A program made the translations under genes and the position numbers. From Aphelocoma coerulescens (lineage: Eukaryota; Chordata; Aves; Passeriformes; Corvidae): a stretch of DNA of 64,000 nucleotides. The notes beneath the pieces were generated by a model. It did no database searches. It was not told where the DNA came from and was given only the letters and a program-made list of their open reading frames with translations. Numbering within the stretch: position 1 is the first letter of the stretch; the number at the start of each line of letters is the position of its first letter. Of this stretch, positions 11,733-24,744 are shown in pieces. The stretch covers positions 24,464,501-24,528,500 of the forward strand of contig NC_091020.1 in NCBI RefSeq assembly GCF_041296385.1, given 5' to 3'.

Positions 11733-14700
11733 GTGAGCCGGGCGGCGCCGGGAACCGTCACCATCCCCTTCCCTAAGCGCCGGGCACCGGGCGGCACCGA
11801 GCATCCTCCTCCCGCGCCATCCGCGCCCAGTCGGCACCTCCATCCCAGCAGCCATCCCCTGTAAGGTGTAGCACCGGGAACCTCCATCCCACGCAAACCT
11901 CCGGCGCGGTGCTGCACCGGCACCTGCGACCCCGCACTCTCCTTCCCCTAGTCCTGTGCAGCGCTGAGCATCTCCTCAGCCTGCGAAATGCTGCAGCGCA
12001 GCTCTGTCCCCTGCAGCAGCCACTCCCGCAGTTCTGTGCAGCGCTGGGCACCCCGGCCCCGTGCGGCGCCCCCCGCCCCGCATCGCTCAGCGCCACCGCC
12101 CGCGCTGTCCCGATCAGTGCCGCGCTACACCAAGCACCCCCAGCACGGAACGGCACCCACCCCTCTTGCCTTGCGCAGCACCCACCCATGCAGGCAGTGC
12201 CCCTGCAGCGCTGCGCAGTGCCAGGCATTCCTGAAGCCTTCCCACCGCCCAGCATTGTGCCTCTCCGCCCGCACACAGATCCTGCCCCACCACGGCTTTG
12301 CCTGTTGCCTTCATCCAGAGGCAAAACCACACAGGGCAGATTCTGGGGAAGCAGGTCAGGACACCCCCTCCAACACCCCGTCCCTGCAGGGGACATCGCT
12401 GCACACGGTAGCACTGTTTGGGGCATCGATCCGTCCCTGCCCTGTCCCTTAACGATCAGGTCCAAAATTGCCTACACATCGTTGTGGGTAATTCCTCGAA
12501 GCTGTCTGCCCAGGCTTGGCCCTCTGCCCTGTGGCCTGGCTCTTGGCACCTGCACTGCAGAAATTGGAGCTCTGCAGAGGTTAAGTCTGGACTTGCAGAC
12601 AGATCCCAGCAGCTCTTATGTTTGTGGAAAGACTCATGTGGGGCAGACACTGAGTGCTCCATATCTCTTATTCCATTACTGCAGTATTGCCACATTTTCT
12701 TGCTACAAGGAAATATTCATGATTTATAATAAAATAAATCCTGAGATTGTTCTATTATATGGCTGTTAAATGATCTGTGATTTCTAAATCAAGCCATTTC
12801 CTTCTAAATACTGAAACAACTGCCTTTAATCATACCTGAAGGGCCCAAGTAATGCCTTGTCATTTCCAAGGCCAAATTTTGCCAAGTATTTTAGAACTTG
12901 TGACTTAGCTCCAAGCTGCTTGCAAGCTTCCTGAATAGTTGAGGTGGTCTTCAACAATTTTTGTGGAAATAGGCAATATAAAATATTATCTATAGTGAAA
13001 AAATTATACACAGTAATCTTAAATAGTCTTGTCACCATGTGAAAGAGGAGTTCTGGAAGCAACTTATCAATTGGGGGAAAAATATATTAAGCAACTGGAT
13101 TAAACAGCCTCATAACTGAAATTGCTTTAGTGACAGCATGGCACTGCTTTCCTATATGATCCTCTAGACCTGCTTTATGTGTAGCAATACTTAAAAGTCT
13201 TTTGAGCAATGTGCATGTGTAACTGCCGAGTAATTTCCCTGGCTGCAAACAGTAGAAAAGGTTGGAAGTGTGTCTTAAAAGAGAATATTCCTATTGTCTG
13301 AGCTTTTAAAATGATCCTGCCAAAGCAGGGACATGTCTTTGTATTTGTGGGCTGCCCAGTCAAATCTGAACCAACATGCAAGAGGTTTTGTTAGGGGACA
13401 GGTTTGCAGTGGTGTGAGGAGAGGGTTTTTATTCCACCAGCTGGTAGAGCTGGAGTGTGGAAGAGAGGTGCAGACCAGGAACAAGGACAACCAGTTTTGA
13501 AAGAGCTTTCTGTTCATGTGGACTGCTGGCAGAGGGAAGGGGGCTGGAGGCACAAAGAGTCACAGCAGCAAGAGTGGAGCTGTCCCAGGGTGGGGATCAC
13601 CTCAAGTCATTCCTTCCTGTCCTGGCTCGGTGCAGCAGCAATCTGTCTGCATCAGAGCAGAGGCTTTAATCTGTACAGCAGCATCAGCCATGTCCTGAGG
13701 CTTTTCAGTTGATGCCCCAATGAGCTCCTCAGAGGCACAGCTTCATGCAGATCTTTGGCTGTGGAAAATGGTCAGGGCAGTACAGGTCAAAGCAGAGACC
13801 ACAAGGATGACCCCTAAATGTCCCACAAGGCTGGTTGTGCCCAGCTAATCTGACTGTGACATTCTTCATGCTGCATTCAGGACGAGCTGCCACTGCTTCT
13901 CTGAGGGGCTCTGCTCGAACTGGGCTCACTGCATCAGGGTCAGCACAGCTCCCTGCTCCCTGGGCAGCTCCACGTCCCGTGGCTGTCTCTGCACTGTCCA
14001 CGAGGAAGGTCAGGCAGGAGAGGAAGCTGGGGACATGATAGGAATAGGAAGGGGACAAGATGGGGATGATATGGCAAGACAAAGATCGTTTGCTGAACAG
14101 ACGATCTGGAAGCAGTTGCAGAGGCCTGACTCTGGGAGGGGCTGCAGGAGAGTTGAGGTTGGCAGTGGCCATTGCAGGCATTTGTAGGCAGGGCTACATC
14201 CTGGCTTAAATGCAAACTGCTGACTCATTCCTGTTCCAAATCACGATCCTCTGGTGGCACAGTGGGGCAGCTGGCAGCGGGAAACCTTCTGATTGGGAAG
14301 AGCCCTATGGGAGCAGGTTTCACTTTCAAGCTGCTGCTTAGATACCTAGATGCATGTGGGAAAAGTACAGACTGCTTGTTTTCTGAGAAAAAAAAATAGA
14401 AGAAAAGATTAGTCTCCTTTGTTAGCAGGAAATCTGGCCTTGGAATCCTGCACACCACGGGTAGAATGTGTTATAAGGGACAAAAGGCAGGGCAAAGCTG
14501 ACAGGAAGGACGCTGGAAGGATGCCGTTGTCCAGCTGAGCACCCTGGCTCTTGCAGGGCAGGCCCCTGTCTCTATAACCTCCCCAAATCCCTGCATTCAC
14601 AACCCCACTCCAGGGCTCTGAGGCATTTTCCTGAGAAGGTGTCAGACTTCCACTCCTGGAAGAGACCTCTGGCAGCAGCACCTCTCCTTCCACCTCCTGG

Positions 14701-16136
14701 AAGCATGTCCCAACTCTTCTTAAGCCCTGCAGACGCAGACTGCAGTCTTTCTTTGCTGCTGCTGCAGTGTGGGGTGCTCTCACTTGTCCTGTTGAGCCAC
14801 TGCCTCTACTTGATGATGTTTAAGCCCAAAACTTCCCTTCCCTCTGTAGCAGCCTACCTTGTCCCCTGCAGGACTGGGGGTCCCAGCACCAGGCACTATT
14901 TGCTCATTTCACAGACCCCGCTGCAGGTGGGAAACTACATAAATCCATCAATGGCAATCCACCAAAGGCCTCCCCCACTGCACACGCTCACAAGCCATGC
15001 CTGGTGCTCTGCCTGCTTCTCCATCCCTGCTAGCATGAGATTTCATGGTCCCAAGCTCCTGGTGGGATGTGCCATCATGGATCAATTTCCCATTGCAACT
15101 TCCCTGTCTCTACAATGGGCAAAGCAGAGTGGGACTGTGGGAGAAGATCCTGATCCAAAACACAGCCCTGAGCACTCTTGCCTTGGCAGGACACCATTGG
15201 ACAGCTGGAGGATGACCTGCGAAACACCAAAAACGAGATGGCTCGGCACTTGAGGGAGTACCAAGACCTGCTCAATGTCAAGATGGCCCTCGATATCGAG
15301 ATAGCTGCCTACAGGTAAGGCTGCTCTATTCCTGCTCTACCTGGACTTCCCAAGCCCAATCCCCTGACCCCACTAGGCTGGGGTATTTTCAAGGACCTAA
15401 AAAATACCTGGGTACACACTCAAGGAGCACCACAAGCGTGTTGTTCATCTCCCCCACGTGGATCGGCCATGCTCCTGCCTGGGGAGCAGCCATGGCTCCA
15501 TGTCCTGCCTCAATCTAGCAGCTGTGAACCACATCCCTCAGCCATCCCAGAAGCAGTATTTTTAATGGGGTTGGAAACTTGTCTCTCTTGTCGTAAGTAG
15601 ATGCAAAAGGCTGAGTCCCTGTGCTTCAGGTGCTCACTTTCCTGGTGTTTCTGGAGAGGAAAGGGGAGAAAGTTGCTCTCATGTATCCCATATTGCAAGT
15701 CCTCCAGAAATGGCTGACCAAAATATGATTTTGAATCAGTTTCATGGTGCATTGTGACCTGGGGTGATGGCTTGGGCTTGCCTTCAGGGCACTACTTGCT
15801 CTCAAGTTTTGCAGATGTTTCACATCCCCATACTAACCTCTTCCCTTGTGATGTGCTTGCAGGAAGCTGCTGGAGGGAGAGGAGAACCTCTTCAGCATGG
15901 GAAGCGGCGGCCTTCCATCACTCAATTCCCTCCCCAGCCCCACTTACTCCTTCCAGCCAAGGAGCTTTAGTTCCTCTACTCTGTCCTTCAAAGAGGAGGA
16001 GCAAGGAGAGGTTATTAAAGTGACCTCTAAGATATCATCCAGCAGGGCTGAGGTGGTTCAGGGGACCATAACCTCTGTCAAGAAAAGAGGGAGGTTAAAC
16101 CTGCATGGAGGAATCCTTGCAAATGCAAAGATGTAA
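10800..16136 (+). CDS. INA: Alpha-internexin, neuronal type IV intermediate filament protein
   Basis: Coding exons are 10800-11732, 15190-15314 and 15863-16136, joining to 443 codons plus stop. The protein builds 10-nm filaments in neurons with the neurofilament subunits. The head (1-55) is short. The alpha-helical rod runs from about residue 56 ([19 protein letters not shown], the coil 1A motif) to the helix-termination motif [12 protein letters not shown] ending at 360. A Pro-rich linker at 203-217 fits L12 between coil 1B and coil 2. The tail (361-443) has the block [19 protein letters not shown] and a Lys-rich end. Three exons with a 125-nt middle exon is the neurofilament/INA pattern. 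The ATG in CCGCCATGA is the first after the CpG-island promoter and gives the expected MS start. Human INA is 499 aa as I recall, so this copy is shorter, mostly in the head. Exon 1 is extremely GC-rich. NEFL or NEFM are less likely: the tail has no long Glu-rich or KSP repeat, and the gene neighbours are those of INA. Confidence 0.9.
11733..15189 (+). other. INA: INA intron 1
   Basis: A 3.46-kb GT-AG intron. The first 700 bp continue the CpG island, with loosely repeated GTGCAGCGCTG motifs (about 11953, 12036). The rest shows no coding signal. Confidence 0.8.
15190..15314 (+). CDS. INA: INA exon 2 (coding)
   Basis: A 125-nt exon encoding residues 312-352 and the first two bases of R353 ([13 protein letters not shown]...IEIAAY). 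It has acceptor ttggcag and donor CAG|gtaagg. It carries the end of coil 2, the most conserved part of intermediate filaments. Confidence 0.95.
15863..16136 (+). CDS. INA: INA exon 3 (coding, last)
   Basis: It starts after ttgcag and encodes KLLEGEE (354-360), which ends the rod, then the tail to the stop TAA at 16134-16136. The tail is Ser-rich, then acidic, then basic, in the order seen in alpha-internexin. Confidence 0.9.
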
Positions 16137-19100
16137 CCATCAGGACCCTGTTCTCATGCATTTGAGGGGGAACAGTCTCCACTCGGCCTTTAAATTGCTC
16201 CTCTGAGCATGAAGCTGCCCTGGGCTCACAGGAAGCCTCCCTTAGAAACACATACCTTCCTGGGGACACCAACCCAGGGATGGCTTCCTTGTGGGTCCTG
16301 CCATGCAGAGGCCGAGCTTGGCACATTGCTCCCTTTTAAATGGGGTGGGGGCACGCAGGCCAGGTAGCTAGAGATGCATGTTGGTCGTTGTGGTGGTGGC
16401 ACATGGACTCGTAGCACGCTCCCTCTCTCCTCCTGCGGCGGGCGAGGGGCAGCTGGCTGGGAATGCTGCTGAGCCCGCTCTCTGGGGAGGGGAGGGAAAC
16501 AGCTCAACATGTTTACTATAACTAGTTTCAAGGCTACATACCTTCATCAACTATCCAAATCCATGTACAGCTAAACTCTTCCCCACTCTCAAACTGTAGC
16601 CATTCACTTTTAACCCTAGAAACACAGAAATAGCCATACTGGACTGTAACCACTCCTGACATTTGATCTTAGCCACGTATGTTTCGAACTATAAGGAATG
16701 TTAATTTTCCTTTGTACTGACAAATCTTGTTTTCTGACAGCACTAGTCGAGCCAGGCACATGGGGTTTACAAGCAGCAGGCACAGGGCAGGGAACTGCTA
16801 CATTGGAGGTGAAGGCACCACCATGTTGCAGGGTGCAGCACCTCATGCGGTATCACTATCTCCCAAATATTAGGGTCAGAGGGCTCCTTGTTTGGCTGCA
16901 CAGTCTTCACATGAAAACCCTGTGCCCAGATTAGCACCGTGCCCCAGATGGCACTGGGAAGCTGCAGGACTCCTGAACACCAGCCCACAAAGCATCCTTG
17001 TCTCCACTCTAACTGTTCCAATGTGTGCCAAATTTGATATAGGATTTAACAACCATAGGTTTCCTTCAATGCCTTAAATTGCCAGCGATCGCTTTTGCAA
17101 GAGCCGGAGACTCCACGTGTTGTGTGTCAGTGCCCTGGCAGGGTTATCATCACCAGACCTTGCTGCCCTTGCGGCGCTGCCAGAGTAGTTCCTGGAACCA
17201 GCAGATTGTTTGCTTGCACTCTTTCCTCTTCTATTGTAAGGCACAAGTTAATAATTAAAAAAAGAAATAGTTGTGTGGATCAAACTGAGCTGTTTTGTCA
17301 TCTTTACTACTGCGTCATCTTGGGAACACACTCGGTTTCTGGCCCACAGCTGGGTAAGTGCCCAGCAGTCCCTCTGGGCCCCTACAAAGAATGTGGTGTT
17401 GGGGTTGGCAGCTGCCAACCCCTCCTGCTGGGGCTACAAGGTGTGGCTGGGCCCACCAATGGCAGTGGGGCATGTATGGGGCACACCCAGGGGCCTGTCA
17501 CGGTGGCTCTGCTGTGCAGAAGAGTTCATGGCCAGCTGGCTGAGGGATCAAGGTCTGCCATGGCCGAGTGCACACTCATTTGCTCAGAAAATGGACTCTG
17601 AGGCTGTGATTTGCATCACGCTCCTGACAGTTCAGTCCCAAGGTCTCTGTCATTTCCTCCCCACCCTGCCTGTGTGCTCAGGGGTTAGAAACAGACTCGT
17701 GGTTTGCCTGCACAACTGAAGATAAAGTGATTTACACAAGAGCAGATGAAGAAGGGAGGTACCCACCTCCCAAGTAAACTTAGCAGTCACAGGTACTGTT
17801 AGAGTATGCAGTATTAATGCTGTTACAATAAGCAGTAGCTTATACTTGGAAGATGCACACGCTCTGCTTGAGATGTGCCTGCAGAGGAAAAGAGCACAGG
17901 CAGTTTCCTGCTGGGTGGCCCTGCCAGAGCACACTGTCCTATTGCCTTCCTACTTCTGCTTTGTTGCACCACATCGTGGCAATGTGCCCCAGTGCTCCAG
18001 GGACATGGTCTGACAGTCACAGGCTTCTCCACCAGAGCTGCAGGCCAGGAGCAGCATGGCTACACCTTGATCTTCTCACACTGATAACCTTGGGGACCGT
18101 GCCCTGGCCAGGCTGCTCACCGTGAGGGAGGGCAGCCCTGCAGGTGGGTGAAGCAAGGGGCACTTCCCAGGGCATGGCTGTGGCAGTGCAGCTCACCGGC
18201 AGCCGCCAGCAAAACAGCACAGAGCAACTTGGGGTGCCCAGGCAGAGCCTGGGGGAGCCAGCACCTGCAGAGTTAAGTCAAAGGCACTGGCACATAAAAC
18301 AAGGATCAAGAAATGTCCAAATATCTCCTGGCTCGGCCATCAGTTAGGAAATGCAAACACACAGTATTTCTCCCAATCCAAAGGGCGAATAAAAAGCAGA
18401 TGTGGCTGTGCAGCTAATGAAATATATTCTGAATCTCACTCTCCAGCACTGCTGCTTTCTGTCCCTTGAGCATAAGCAGCCTGACCTGTCCTTTGTTCCC
18501 AGCACAATCCTCCATCAGAATTCCTGCTTGCTCAGCTAACTGGATGCTAGTAATGAAGCTAGGAATTTTACTTTGGTGATATAATTGGGAAGGGGCTGCA
18601 GTGATGGAGGAGAATGGAGGAGCTGTGGGAAGAACAAGGAACTATTTTGAAAAATGGCTGCAGTGTGAGGGCCAGCCCAGAGATTTCCTGCATTTCTGGA
18701 GCTCTGCAGCAGTTTGGTGCTGTCTCATGGTGTTAAACTTCAGAGGTGATAGAGGGGCAACAAGCAGGGAGGCCCATATCTACACTCTCCTTTTCTTTAT
18801 GAGAAGAAAAATTACAGCAAAGAGGGACAGGCCTGGCTGAATATGTTGCCAGTGCTGAACTCTGACTACCTCCATCCAGGCCTCCTTTTCCATTGCTATC
18901 TTCTTCAGAGTGGCTCCTTTTACCTGCCTGCTTATATGCACCAGAAAGCTTCTATAGTGAAACCATAAGCTGGAACAGGGCAATAAATCCTCCTTTGTGG
19001 TCCCATCTTTCTTACTGGGTTAAACACCCAGGCTGCCAGAGGGAAGGAGTGAGTCACACTGCAGATGTTGAAAGATTTACACCTCTATAAAACCTCAACC

Positions 19101-22100
19101 TCTCGGATAAAAGGCAGCTGTGGACACGGACTGCACCACCAGCTCAGGAAGCAGCAGAGAGCAGCTATTTCTCCATGATACTGCATTTCCTTCATCATTT
19201 ATGCCAGGGAGAACTTGAGCCTCCACACAGTGGGACAAATTCCCACCACTGGGCTGGCCCTTTGTTTTTTTTTCCTGGATGTAGCTGCTGGCTCACGGAA
19301 CTGAGATGTACAGCTTCTTGAAAACAGACAAAGTTGCTGCACATGGAGAAGTTTTGCTAATGACACTTATCCAGATGCTGGAATTAATTAAAAAGTAAGC
19401 CAAAGAAAAAAGCAGCCAAAGGAAAAAAACCCACAAACTCCAACCATTTTCCTTTGGCAGGAATGCAACCATCTCCTTTTCCAGACTGAGGAAGAACGCT
19501 GTCATTCAGCAAGAAGGAATCAATAGGCAATTCAGAGCAAAGTCTCTTCCGGCACCTTTGGCTGAATCCAGCCAACTCTCTTTGCCAGCTCTTGGCACAG
19601 ACACCTCTTTAAGGAAAAAAGCTTCCTCCTGCAGAGAGCGATCCACACAGAGCCCTAACACCAGCAGCCAAACAGATGCTTCTGAATGATCAAATGTCCA
19701 CATCACTGGGGTTTGACACTGTGAAGCGGAGTTTATGTCAAAATAGCACAAGCCAGCTCATTCATGCAAGTCTTCTCAGGCCTATGGGAATAAGGATCAC
19801 TTGGCAAATGCAGCACAACATGCAAACAGGGCACTACTTGGGGTGGGGTGGGAGAATGTTCATTGACCTTGGTCTGTTCCAGCGCTTCCAGCTGAACCAG
19901 AGGGACTGCAGAGCTGGGGGGGTCAGGGGGAAAGCACTCCTACAGATTTTGCAGGGGTCTTCATCTCCACCAGAGATGAGCCTGCAACTCTGTGACAAGC
20001 AATTACATCCTTGTTAAAACAGACATTGTGCTGCCCAGAACTGACATAGAACATGGCTTTAAGAAGGAACAGTGTCCATGCTTCCCTTCCCCAATGGAAG
20101 GGAAATACCCAGAAAACGTCAGAGTGCAATTCCAGAGCCCCAGCTACACATTCACTTGCTGATGGCAGCAAAGCCCTTGAGGTGCTGTATCAGTTCTGAA
20201 ACAGCAGATGCCCAAAGTCCATTCCTATCACAGCCAGGGTCACTCTGCTCCTTTGCCTTTGAATCTGCTGCCTGCCTGCATCTCTGCAGAGAGGACAAGG
20301 AGAAACAAGTTCTTGGCTCCCCAGTGTCCAGAGCAGCCTTGTAAATACTCTGACAGACACGTAGTCATTCCCTGAGATGATGCACATGCAGACCCAAGTG
20401 GGGTCTGTAAGAACAAGCCATTTGGAAAAGCTGAGACCAGAGTGAAAAACGTGGTTTGCACTGAGGCTCAGAACATCATTCATTTTAAGCAAATTTTCAA
20501 TGGAAATGCAAAAACAAACAACAAAAAAAGCCGAAAGCCCCAGATATGACACCTCATTAGCAAATTCCTAGTCTAGCAATGAGGCCTGGGAGATGTATGA
20601 ATAAGAATGCCTGAAGCAAGCCAAAATGATTCAGCAAGCCAAAACATTCAGGCTAGATTCTTAAGGAAGCAAGGATTATAGGATCATACTGTGACTCCAT
20701 GTCCTCTTTACCCCCTACATCCTCCCCTGATCATTTCTTATGCTCATCAGCTTAACTTAAGCCACATTTGAGAGCACTGGAAGTCTCAAAGATACCAAAC
20801 CCCTCTCACTTTCACGGTATCAGGTACACAGGTGAAAGATTCTCATGGACTGAGAAGCTGAGCTTCCCCTGCTGGACACCAGAAGACCCATTCAGAGGAC
20901 AGAGGTTATGGGTGCCACAACACCAAGGGCTCCAAAGTAGCTTTCACAGGAACTCACAATTTTTCTCAGTCTTTGCCAAGTGCCCACCACCCACTTTTCT
21001 ACCACTGATGTTTCCCTTGGAAACATTACATTTTAAGTGTTCATTTCCAAATAGACTATTTTACCACACAATTAGAAAATGCAAGTTCTCTTTTCCACTT
21101 TGGGAAATACTTCTGTTGCAGACCACTGCCACATTTGACACAAGTGCACTGTTTTAGACTAAATCCAAACCCAGTGAAGACAGTGATGCAGCTCCAGCAA
21201 GAATTCTGCAGCTCCAGAGCAGCCAATCAATATTGCATTTCACCTCAGATGTGATTACCATTTCTCTCTCAAAAATAATAAAATTTTCCCTGTCCAGTGA
21301 TTAAACCTGTATCTATGGCAACATTCTGAAAGCTCAGTAAATGTAAATATCCTTTGGCTCATTCAACAAGGGTGTCTTAAAGATGACATGGTAAAATTCC
21401 ATTTGTGGTCACCTTGGTTCTCTTTCTGCTGAACAGAAGAAACAGGAGGTAGAAAAACCAAATAAAAAGCAGAAATGAATGCACCATTTGCAACATCTCT
21501 CCATCTCTCAGCAGGTATTTATGACAGCCTCAAAAGCACATTTTAAAGAATGTAAACGTTCAGGCTGGCCCTTGGTGCATTCTGTTGAGCATATTAAAAG
21601 ATTCATGGGGACAATGTGACAATCTCTTTAAAAGAAAGGCATGCAATACATAAAAACTCCTGTATCTGTTAATATTCTTTCTCTCAACTGCTGGAGTGAA
21701 GCCCTCCACTCATTTGTATTGAGCACAGATTTCATACTAATAATATTCCACACTGAAGAAAAGTAAAACCAGAAATGCTAGGGATGTAATTTTGCTAGTG
21801 ACTGTTAAAAATATGTTAACATAAATCATTGCACATAAATGCCTAATGATTCCCTGAAAATAAATTCAACATGGGCTAGTATTAGACAAGCTTGAATGGT
21901 TTTTCAATAAAACTCTTCAGTTGTTTCACATCGACAGAAATAAGCTTTAAGAGCTCCCCTGGCTCACGTGTGCCACAGTCTGGTGGCAGTGCAGATCCAG
22001 GCTGGGTGCACTGTCGTGTTCAGGACATAAACAACAGCTATCCCTGGCCATTGCAGGTCCCCTCTGCTTAGAGGGCTCAGCTGCACATTTCACCTGTCTC

Positions 22101-23777
22101 TGAACCTTATCTTCTTATTACACTGAGTCTGTGCTGGACACAACGAAAACAGGCATATGTTTTCATATGACTCAGTGCTCACAACTTGACTGTAGCTTGA
22201 TTCTGTGTTTATAAGAAGTCTGGAAGCTAAGGCTCATCATCTTCTCTTCCTGGGAATTAGCAGACCTGCAAAGGAACTCAGAATTACGCTGCATTTACAA
22301 GCAGCATTTAATTAGGATCTGTGTTAGCCATGACGCTGCTAAGAAGGTAGCAAGAAAGTAAAACTGGAATTATTTCATTAAGTAAAGAAACATAGTGTCT
22401 GCAAAATAATGAATGAGCCCATGCACATCTTCCCTCAGTTGCAGAGCACGAGGCTGGCTCATCTCCCATGAGGTCAGAGATGCCATCCCATAGACGGCCT
22501 GTTGTTACAGATGCTCTTCTATCATCAGCACCAAAAGCAGCTGGAGGGAAGCCAAGGTTAAAAGGAGACCAACAGAAATAAAACTGCGGCAGGGGAGCTG
22601 AAAGAAGATTGGCACATTTTAAAGCAAGCAGGCTGATTATGCAGGAAACCACAGAGCCCCAGCTCAGCCTTGGCAATAGCTAAAGGTCACCCTGCTGCAC
22701 ACGGATGTGCCCCAGGGGATCTGCAGCACTGGAGAGCAGGAACACATCAGTGCCTTCAGGTGAAAGAAAGCAGGATGTTCAGCCAGGAAAACTATGCTAA
22801 AAATACACTTTCTGAAGGCAGGTGAGGAAGAAATAGAGGGAAGTAGACAAAAGGGAAATAACAGGTCACTAAGCATTCATGTCAAAATACCTCAGGCTAC
22901 AGACCTTCAATCCTCCTCATTAAGCTACCGAAAGGGTGAAGAAGGGAATGTTGGCCTTCTGCATGTTAGCTGGTATGTGATTTACCCTACAGGAAAATCC
23001 TCTGAAAATATCCAGGAGCCCCTTTTATTTTTTGAAAAACTAAATTTGACACTGACATTAGTGCCAGTAGCAGCACAGCCCTCTCAGGGCCATGCAAGTC
23101 AAATGCATCCTAGAATGGCATTAATTTGAATTAACTATCAGCTTCTATACAGCTGTTAAACTCTGCACGAGTCTTCTTTAGAAATGAAGTTCAAGCCAGG
23201 ATTAGGGGTGAATTTGCAATGTAAAATGTGACTATACTGATAATGGTTTTTTAGCACAGAGCTATAAATCAAAAACAAACCCCTGAGTGATAATGGAACA
23301 GAAAGGGGCAATATGGAGTATTTGAACCAGCTGCCTTAATTCCAGTGGCAGAGAAAGATCCAGTTCACAGGGACTTGATAACAACGGACATAAACATGGA
23401 AGAAAATAATTGAGAGGTGGCTTTCACAAAAAGATGCTCTTGTTGATGAAAAAAGGGGTCCTGTAAACGACAAGATTATTTCACCTGTATTTCTGTGGAA
23501 AAATCATCTTGACATCTTTACTGAGCTATTTCTCACTAAGATCCACATTAAAAAGAGAGTCCCAGGGATTTCATGTTACTCCAGCTAACAATACCACACT
23601 TAGCTCCAGTGGAGAGTTTGGTATTGAATTACCCTTCACCATTCAGTCTCTTAATTGAAATTTGTCATTCTAACAACCCCAGAGCACATTCAGCAGTTTC
23701 ACTATCATCTACTATAATTCTGAGGCTGACATAGGAAACATGGCATGGAAACAAGAGGGCTCAATTTTAAATTGGCT
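16137..23777. other. INA 3' UTR and intergenic stretch between convergent genes
   Basis: The proximal part must include the INA 3' UTR, whose end is not certain. Possible plus-strand poly(A) signals are ATTAAA at 17254, AATAAA at 18388 and AATAAA at 18982. Beyond these I see no exon, RNA gene or clear repeat on either strand; the open frames are short and not recognisable. Confidence 0.5.
18388..18393 (+). terminator. INA: Candidate INA poly(A) signal
   Basis: AATAAA on the plus strand, 2.25 kb after the INA stop. It is one of several candidates; transcript evidence is absent. Confidence 0.25.
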
Positions 23778-23794
23778 AAAATAAAGTTTATTTT
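23778..23794. terminator. Palindromic AATAAA / TTTATT bidirectional poly(A) signal
   Basis: An 8-bp perfect inverted repeat, aaaataaa-g-tttatttt, places AATAAA on both strands at once. It lies between INA (plus) and PCGF6 (minus). On the minus strand it would end a PCGF6 3' UTR of about 2.2 kb. Function is inferred. Confidence 0.35.
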
Positions 23795-24018
23795 ACTGTT
23801 ACAATATATAATCTTTTATCAACACAACTCACAAAGTGTTTACAAAATAATCTCATTTTCTGCTGCATTTTAAACACTACTTTTATACAAACTTTAAAGG
23901 TAAAATAGGAGTTTGTAGCTAAAAAGGCTTTTTGTTATATTTTTTTAGAAGCATCACGAGAATTACTTCAAACAAAACTTTTTTTTGTTATGGTGCCACC
24001 TTCCCAGACAAAACAATG

Positions 24019-24024
24019 TTTATT
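24019..24024 (-). terminator. PCGF6: Candidate PCGF6 poly(A) signal (distal)
   Basis: TTTATT on the plus strand is AATAAA on the minus strand, about 1.97 kb past the PCGF6 stop. It is an alternative to 23787 and 25737. Confidence 0.25.
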
Positions 24025-24116
24025 GTAAAGACCTGAGGGACGATTCATGAAAGCTTTCCTTAAACAAAGGATGCCAGTCCTCTTAGGCTGACAGTGAACA
24101 AATACATTTGAGCCCT

Positions 24117-24744
24117 TGCAGCCAGGGGGGCCAATGCAATCTGGAGGTGCATTGGGAAAAGTGTGGCCAGCAGGTCTAGGGAAGCGATCCTGCCCCTCTA
24201 CTCAGCCCTGGTGAGGCCACATCTGGAGTGCTGTGTCCAGTTCTGGCATCCCCAGCACAAGAAAGACAAGGAGCTCCTGGAGGGGGCCCAGAAGAGGCCA
24301 CAAAAGGTTGCTCTGCTCCTTATGGACACTTAAATCCCCCTCACTGCTCCTGGCAATATTCCCTCCATGCCTGACTGTCTGCCCAGGGCTTCCAAGTCTG
24401 GATGGAGCTCAGGGCTGCTGCTCGGATATCTCCAAGCTCCAGAATCCCTGTACAGCTCAATCAAAACCTCAGCCCTGGACTTACCTCAGTCACTGCTGCT
24501 GCCTCACCAACTGACTGGAAGAAATAAAGGAGGATTGAAAGAAGGAAGAACTTCTTCACACTGAGGGTGGCACAGCACTGAACAGGCTGCCCAAGGAGGG
24601 TGTGGAGTCTCCCTCTCTGGAGACATTCAAAACCCACCTGGATGCGTTCCTGTGTCACCTACTCCAGGCGACCCTGCCTTGGCAGAGGGTTGGACTGGAT
24701 GGTCTCCAGAGGTCTTTCAACCCTAACAATTCTGTGGTTCTGTA
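24117..24744 (+). mobile_element. CR1 LINE 3' fragment, sense, with a non-CR1 middle
   Basis: The left part (24117-24303) matches sense CR1 ('actcagccctggtgaggcca', 'ggagtgctgtgtccagttct'). The right part (about 24535-24744) matches its 3' end ('acactgagggtggcacagca' to 'ctaacaattctgtggttctg'). The roughly 230 bp between do not look like the CR1 expected there. It lies in the PCGF6 3' UTR/intergenic region, antisense to PCGF6. Confidence 0.75.

Noticed and set aside
10686..11855. 389-codon minus-strand frame over INA exon 1, and a 294-codon plus-strand frame in another phase
   Set aside because: They are shadows of the very GC-rich INA exon 1. Only the frame starting at 10800 gives the intermediate-filament rod and splices in phase to exons 2 and 3.
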